A stretch of DNA of 64,000 bases from Cannabis sativa (lineage: Eukaryota > Streptophyta > Magnoliopsida > Rosales > Cannabaceae): the NCBI RefSeq assembly GCF_029168945.1, contig NW_026870037.1, forward strand, positions 1,116,001 to 1,180,000. Reading direction: 5' to 3'. Positions 59,501 through 64,000 of this stretch are shown one piece after another. Position 1 is the stretch's first letter, and every line of letters starts with the position of its first letter. The notes beneath the pieces were generated by a model. That model was not told the DNA's origin, ran no database searches, and saw only the letters and a list, made by a program, of their open reading frames with translations. Position numbers and translations under genes: made by a program.

Positions 59501-60458
59501 TTGTATGTGTAAGGGGTTTGGTTCTAGTCTGGTAGGGCCAACCCTCCAGTGGTACACAAATTTACCCAATAATTTCATTTCTTCATTTGTTCAATTAACT
59601 GACATATTTTTGGAGCAATTCGCTAGTAGCAGGAAATTGGAGAAATTATCTGACGATCTTTATAAGATCAAACAAAGGATGGGTGAATCGCTTCGAGATT
59701 ATGTTGCTAGGTTCAACAGAGAAAGTATGTATAACCTCATGCAACGTGGATACAGCGATCGCGGCCTTTCGAAAAGGCCTAATGGTACATTCTGACCTTT
59801 ATAAGGAATTAACAAAATATCCTTGCAGGACTATGGAAGAAGTACTAGCCAAAGCTTGGGCCCAAATCAAATGGGAGGAAGACGAGTCTAACAGGCATAC
59901 TCCCGCATCCTACTCATACTCAAGAGAAAATAGGAGCACAAGGAGAGTGGAACGCAAGTACAATACGCATCATGAGCCATACCCAACTTCCAGGAACAAT
60001 AGGCAAGGAAAGGGACCATGCGTAGGTTTCCTTCACCAAGACCAAGAGAACAAGAGAAGGCACCCATCCCAGAATAAAACCTAAATGTAGAACCAGCAGA
60101 GATCGTGGCCGGGCTTGCTATGAAAGGAATGGGGAACAAGGTTAAGTGGCTCGAAAAGACCAAGAAGCCAGCGGATCAGAAAGACAAAACCAAATGGTGT
60201 GAATTCCACGACAATTATGGTCACACAACGGCAGAATGCATAGCTCTGCGTTTTGAAGTTGCTGGGCTCCTTCGACGGGGACATCTTAAAGAATTCTTAT
60301 CTAACAAGGTGAAAAGTATCATAGCTGGTGGGGACACCAGGCCCATTACACCACCAGAACCTCCACAACAAACTAGAACTTGTAGTGTAATATTTGGAGG
60401 GTCCGAAGTTAGCGGGGTGACATATTCAACAGCTAAGAGGATGCAAGAGAAGTTGTAG
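56549..60458 (+). pseudogene. TAT-type gag, interrupted by a solo LTR
   Basis: ATG at 56549 starts Gag, but a TAA follows within 12 codons; further pieces run to 57235 (MTPEEMIEQMVARKLEGMEA near 57095, end DSPFVDAI). After the solo LTR Gag resumes at 59364 in the same reading (ALVEMPKKFVFPSMKMYD) with the Gag core (DPNDHIASYKQRMFTVAI, FGSSLVGPTLQWYTNLP, RMGESLRDYVARFNRE). A frameshift near 59725 leads to CNVDTAIAAFRKGL and an Arg-rich end. A TAA at 60082-60084 and the later knuckle-like [15 protein letters not shown] near 60200 lie in another frame. Confidence 0.82.
57241..59358 (-). repeat. Solo LTR of a gypsy element inside TAT gag
   Basis: It starts TGTAACGCCCTGTCC and ends CGGGATATTACA, with CTATA before (57236-57240) and TTATA after (59359-59363), a duplication with one change. 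Gag continues exactly across it. The ends, the overall plan and the CCGGAATTCCGG palindrome (58342, with a one-change copy at 58311) match the LTRs of the gypsy element at 29864-39697, so it belongs to a related, diverged family. The strand is given by analogy with that element. Confidence 0.82.
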
Positions 60459-60486
60459 GAACGGACGGAAGGCCACGAGGCCAGCA

Positions 60487-60945
60487 ATGAGTCACATCGG
60501 ACAAACCATAAGCTTCGTAGACGATGAAGCCTCAGAGTTGCTCAATCCCCATCATGATGCTTTAGTCATTTCTTTGCTTATTTCAAATTATTTAACTAAA
60601 CACATATTGATAGACAATGGAAGTTCTGCTAACATATTATTTTTGCATGCTCCCAAGGGAATGGGGATTGATGAATCCACCATCATCCGCAAGTCAACTG
60701 TGCTTGTGGGGTTCAGTGGTGAAAAGAAGCATTCTATCGGTGAGGTAACATTGCACGTATATGCGGAAGGAGTCAACCTCCAGACCAGATTCTTGGTAAT
60801 CGACTCACCCTCAGCCTACAACGCCATTCTAGGCCGTCCTTGGATCCATGCTATGAAAGTTGTACCATCAACATACCATCAGGTTATTCATTTTCCAACT
60901 AAGTGGGGAGTGAAGGAGATCTGGGGAGCCCAAAAGATGGCGTGA
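60487..60945 (+). pseudogene. TAT-type aspartic protease
   Basis: An open stretch with YLTKHILIDNGSSANILFLH has the catalytic Asp in DNGSS at about residue 42. It continues with LVGFSGEKKHSIGEVTL and YNAILGRPWIHAMKVVPST, standard for plant gypsy proteases. It is open to 60945, after which frames change. Confidence 0.82.
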
Positions 60946-61109
60946 GATTGTTATCAAACAACATTGAAAGACAAACAAGCCTCAACATAACAACTACAAC
61001 ACCCCACATAGTCAAGGGCACCTACAGAGCCTGAAATGGAAGACCTCGACGATGTGTGTATTAGCAAAGACTTTCAAAAGCATATTGTCCAGATAGGACA
61101 AAGCTAACA

Positions 61110-62137
61110 CCTGAGTTCCGTGTTCGGCTCATCGAGTTCCTAAAGAAGTACCACCACATCTTTGCGTGGTTTCATGAGGACATGACATGTATTAATCATA
61201 ACATTATTGTTCATAAGTTGTAGGTAGACCCTAACCATCCTCCATTCAAACAAAAAAGGAGAAAGTTTGCTCCAGAATGCAACCGGGTAATTAACGAAGA
61301 GATCCAAAAGTTGATAGATATAGGATCTGTGAGAGAAGTAGACTACCCCGACTGGTTGGCTAACGTTGTTGTGGTAAAAAAGAAAATGGTAAGTGGCGTG
61401 TCTGTATCGACTTCACTGATCTAAACAAGGCGTACCCGAAGGATTCTTTCCCATTACCGCACATAGACATGATGGTGGATGCAACAGTTGGACACGAGTT
61501 ACTTAGTTTCATGGACGCCTTCCCAGGATACAACCAGATACTCATGCACCCAGATGACCAGGAGAAGACACCATTCATCACCGAACGAGAAACCTTCTGC
61601 TACAAAGTCATGCCCTTTGGGCTCAAGAATGTAGGAGCGACGTACCGAAGGCTAGTCAACCGGATGTTCGCAAATATGTTGGGTGATATAATGGAGGTCT
61701 ACATAGATGATATGCTAGTCAAATCCTTGGTTGCCCAAGACCATCTTGATCATCTGCAGCAAGCTTTTGAGGTACTTGAAAAATATAATATGAAATTAAA
61801 TCCTGCAAAATGTTCCTTTGTTGTATCTTCAGGAAAATTCTTAGGCTATATGGTAACTAAGCATGGAATAGAAGCAAACCCTAAACAAATAAGATCGATT
61901 CAAAATATTCAACCACCGAAGAACATCAAAGACATACAACGCCTAATTGGAAGGATAGCCGCACTTAGCCGGTTCATATCAAAGTCATCAGAACGTTGTA
62001 GTATCTTCTTTTCAAAACTCAGGAAGACGAAGGACTTCTTATGGAGCGAGAAATGTCAGAAAGCGCTCGACGAGCTCAAGGCGTATCTTTCATCCCCACC
62101 ACTAATGACGAAGCCTAAAGATGGAGAGACGCTTTAA
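61110..62137 (+). pseudogene. TAT-type reverse transcriptase
   Basis: Finger motifs (FKQKRRKFAPECNRVINEEI, then WLANVVVVKKK) occur at about 61245-61385 with a frameshift just after, near 61385-61400. The long open stretch 61469-62137 gives SFMDAFPGYNQILMHPDD, FCYKVMPFGLKNVGATYRRL, catalytic VYIDDMLVKS near 61700, and the thumb (LNPAKCSFVVSSGKFLGYMV). Confidence 0.86.
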
Positions 62138-62523
62138 AACTACCTCGCGGTATCAGCTGCAGTCGTTAGCGCCGTTCTCATAAGAGAAGAAAATGGTAAG
62201 CAACAACCAGTCTATTATGTGTCTAAAACTCTTTTGGATGCAGAAACTAGGTAAAACCAACTAGAGAAGCTTGCCTTGGCACTTGTTACAGCAGGAAGAA
62301 AGCTCAGACCGTACTTCCAATGCCACCTTATTGTGGTACTCACCCAGTATCCACTTCGCTCCATACTACATAAGCCGGAGCTGTCCGGAAGATTAACGAA
62401 GTGGGCTGTAGAACTCAGTGAATACGACATCACATTCCAACCAAGGAACGCAATCAAATCACAGGTATTGTCTAGAACAATAACCGAATTCAAAATGGAA
62501 GTTTTCAGTCGACGGATCGAGTA
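62138..62523 (+). pseudogene. TAT-type first RNase H
   Basis: The segment has YLAVSAAVVSAVLIREENGK and PVYYVSKTLLDAETR; a stop at about 62252 breaks it. It continues with LEKLALALVTAGRKLRPYFQ, then LSGRLTKWAVELSEYDITFQ. Confidence 0.8.
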
Positions 62524-62920
62524 ATAGGAAAGGATGTGGACTCGGAATAGTACTCACAACCCCAATTGGAGACAGTATTCAATGATCCATTAAATGCAAC
62601 TTTAAAGCTACAAATAACGAAGCAGAGTACGAGGCTTTGATAGCCGGACTTGACCTAGCCAAGGAGCTCAACGTAAAGAATATTGAAGTCAACTCAGACT
62701 CCCAACTGGTAGTCAACCAGTTCAATGGATCATTCCAAGCAAAAGATTCCAAGATGACGACGTACTTAGAGATAGTCAAAGAAAAGGTAAAATACTTCAC
62801 CGAATTTTCAATTATCCAAGTTCCTAGATTAGAAAATAACCATGCAGATGTACTCACAAACTTGGGCTCGACAATTCAAACCAAGAATGGGGTAACAATC
62901 CCTGTAGTATATATGCAATG
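62524..62920 (+). pseudogene. TAT-type additional RNase H (archaeal-type)
   Basis: The motifs NEAEYEALIAGLDLAKELNV, IEVNSDSQLVVNQFNGSFQA and RLENNHADVLTNLGSTI match the second RNase H found between pol RNase H and integrase in TAT elements. Catalytic Asp (NSDSQL) and Glu (EAEYEA) are present. It reads open from about 62600. Confidence 0.82.
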
Positions 62921-64000
62921 GCCAGCCGTATGGAAGCAACCAGAACAATCAATGAGCGTGGTCGAAAATCAGTCTTGGATGACACCAATCAAAGAATACG
63001 TGCTCCATGGCACCCTCCCTACAAGTTGAGGACCAAAGCCTCCAGGTTCACCTTGTACAATGATCGATTATACAAGAGATCATTCTCGGGGCCCCTCCTC
63101 AGATGTCTAAGTCCATCTGAAGCGAAATACATACTGACAGAACTACACGAAGGTGAATGTGGAAACCACTCGGGACCAAGAAGCCTATGCAACAAGGCTC
63201 TTACAATCGAATACTACTGGCCGACAATGAGGACAGATTCGTATGATTTTGTCAAAAGATGCGACAAATGTCAAAGGTTCACTCAAGTATCACACATGCC
63301 ACCTGAAAAGCTCCATTCAACATTAACTCATTGGCCTTTCATGAAATGGGGAATGGACATCATCGGGAAGATGCCTACAGCTCTAGGACAAAGAGTCTTC
63401 ATGTTGGCAATAACCGACTACTTCACCAAATGGGTAGAAGCAGAAGCCTACGCACAAGTCAGGGATCGAGAAGTCAAAAGCTTTATTTGGAAGAACGTCA
63501 TATGCAGATTCGGTGTGCTAAAAGAAATAATGACTGACAACGGCTCACAATTCATAAGCCTAGACTTTCAAAACATTTGTAATAAATGAGGAATACAACT
63601 CTCATTCTCAACACCTAGATATCCGCAATCGAATGGACAAGCAGAATCAACAAACAAGACAGTGGTGGCATCTTTAAAGAAAAGACTAGACAAGGCCAAA
63701 GGAAGATGGGCAGACAAACTCCCAGGAGTGTTATGGGCATACAGAACGACGTTCCACCGGGGAAACACCTTTCTCCTTAACTTATGGAACAAAAGCTGTC
63801 ATTCCCCCGAAGGCAGGGCTCCCAACCATAAGATTTGAACACACAACAAATGCTAAAAACAGGCAAAATATGGCTCACATGCTTGATACAGTAGATGAAC
63901 AAAGAGAACAAGCATTGATAAGGGTCGCAGCGTATCAACATAAAGTAGCGCAACATTTTAACAAGAACACCAGAGTTCGTCAGTACAACGTTGGAGATGT
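62921..64000 (+). pseudogene. TAT-type integrase, continuing past the window edge
   Basis: Zinc-binding part (LHEGECGNHSGPRSL, CDKCQRFTQ) at about 63140-63290. Catalytic core MKWGMDIIGKMPTALGQ with the first Asp, EIMTDNGSQFISLDF with the second; a TGA at about 63587-63589 breaks the frame just before [16 protein letters not shown] with the Glu. A frameshift follows near 63760 and the C-terminal part runs off the right edge. Confidence 0.84.

Larger units (their letters stand above)
55885..64000 (+). mobile_element. TAT-type Ty3/gypsy element, left part, cut by window end
   Basis: A 600-bp LTR (55885-56484) and primer site are followed by gag, protease, RT, RNase H, an additional RNase H and integrase. 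The second RNase H between the pol RNase H and integrase is the mark of the TAT lineage. Inside gag sits a solo LTR (57241-59358). Coding parts have scattered stops and frameshifts. The 3' LTR is outside the window; GTATG at 55880-55884 is the candidate target duplication. Confidence 0.88.

Noticed and set aside
1..64000. tRNA or rRNA genes
   Set aside because: No cloverleaf-type sequence with A and B boxes or rRNA stretch was recognised; the tRNA-like strings found are retrotransposon primer sites.

Overview
This is nuclear DNA from a flowering plant, most likely a eudicot. The evidence is the last exons of a SERRATE gene with short GT-AG introns, plus a dense nest of plant-type Ty1/copia, Ty3/gypsy, LINE, MULE and MITE sequences. 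The species cannot be read from the window. I see no bacterial, organellar or viral-genome features, no tRNA or rRNA gene and no CRISPR array.

Layout. (1) 1-4583: the 3' half of SERRATE on the + strand, its 3' UTR and AT-rich intergenic DNA. (2) 4590-6368: a non-autonomous DNA transposon. (3) 6408-16603: a complete, very young non-autonomous LTR retrotransposon on the - strand that codes only for a copia-type Gag (TR-GAG type). (4) 16611-41136: an old copia element (here copia-1) cut into three pieces by later insertions. A solo LTR (17784-28027) sits in its gag and itself holds an 8.7-kb MULE (18087-26755) and a MITE (27048-27231). The MULE carries a DUF1985/Ulp1-type cysteine protease gene and a MURA transposase gene, both broken. 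A full-length Ty3/gypsy element on the - strand (29864-39697) sits in the copia-1 pol region.

(5) 41137-45540: a CACTA-like terminus, a SIRE-like copia remnant with an internal deletion that made an in-frame chimeric ORF, and a copia RT-RNase H segment with its 3' LTR. (6) 45882-47012: a short four-exon gene or gene fragment on the - strand with an XH domain, the C-terminal domain of the IDN2/FDM proteins of RNA-directed DNA methylation. (7) 48231-54509: a small MITE split by a nearly full-length L1-type LINE on the - strand. (8) 54565-55884: a second copy of the MITE seen in region 4, then a LINE fragment on the + strand. (9) 55885-64000: a TAT-type Ty3/gypsy element running off the right edge, with a solo LTR (57241-59358) in its gag.

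Ordinary cellular genes are SERRATE and possibly the XH-domain gene. Everything else is mobile DNA at different stages of decay. Target-site duplications fix the order of insertion: copia-1 first, then the solo LTR, the gypsy element and TR-GAG into it, then the MULE into the solo LTR. The gene closest to a self-contained regulatory novelty is the XH mini-gene, because its relatives act in silencing repeats like those around it.
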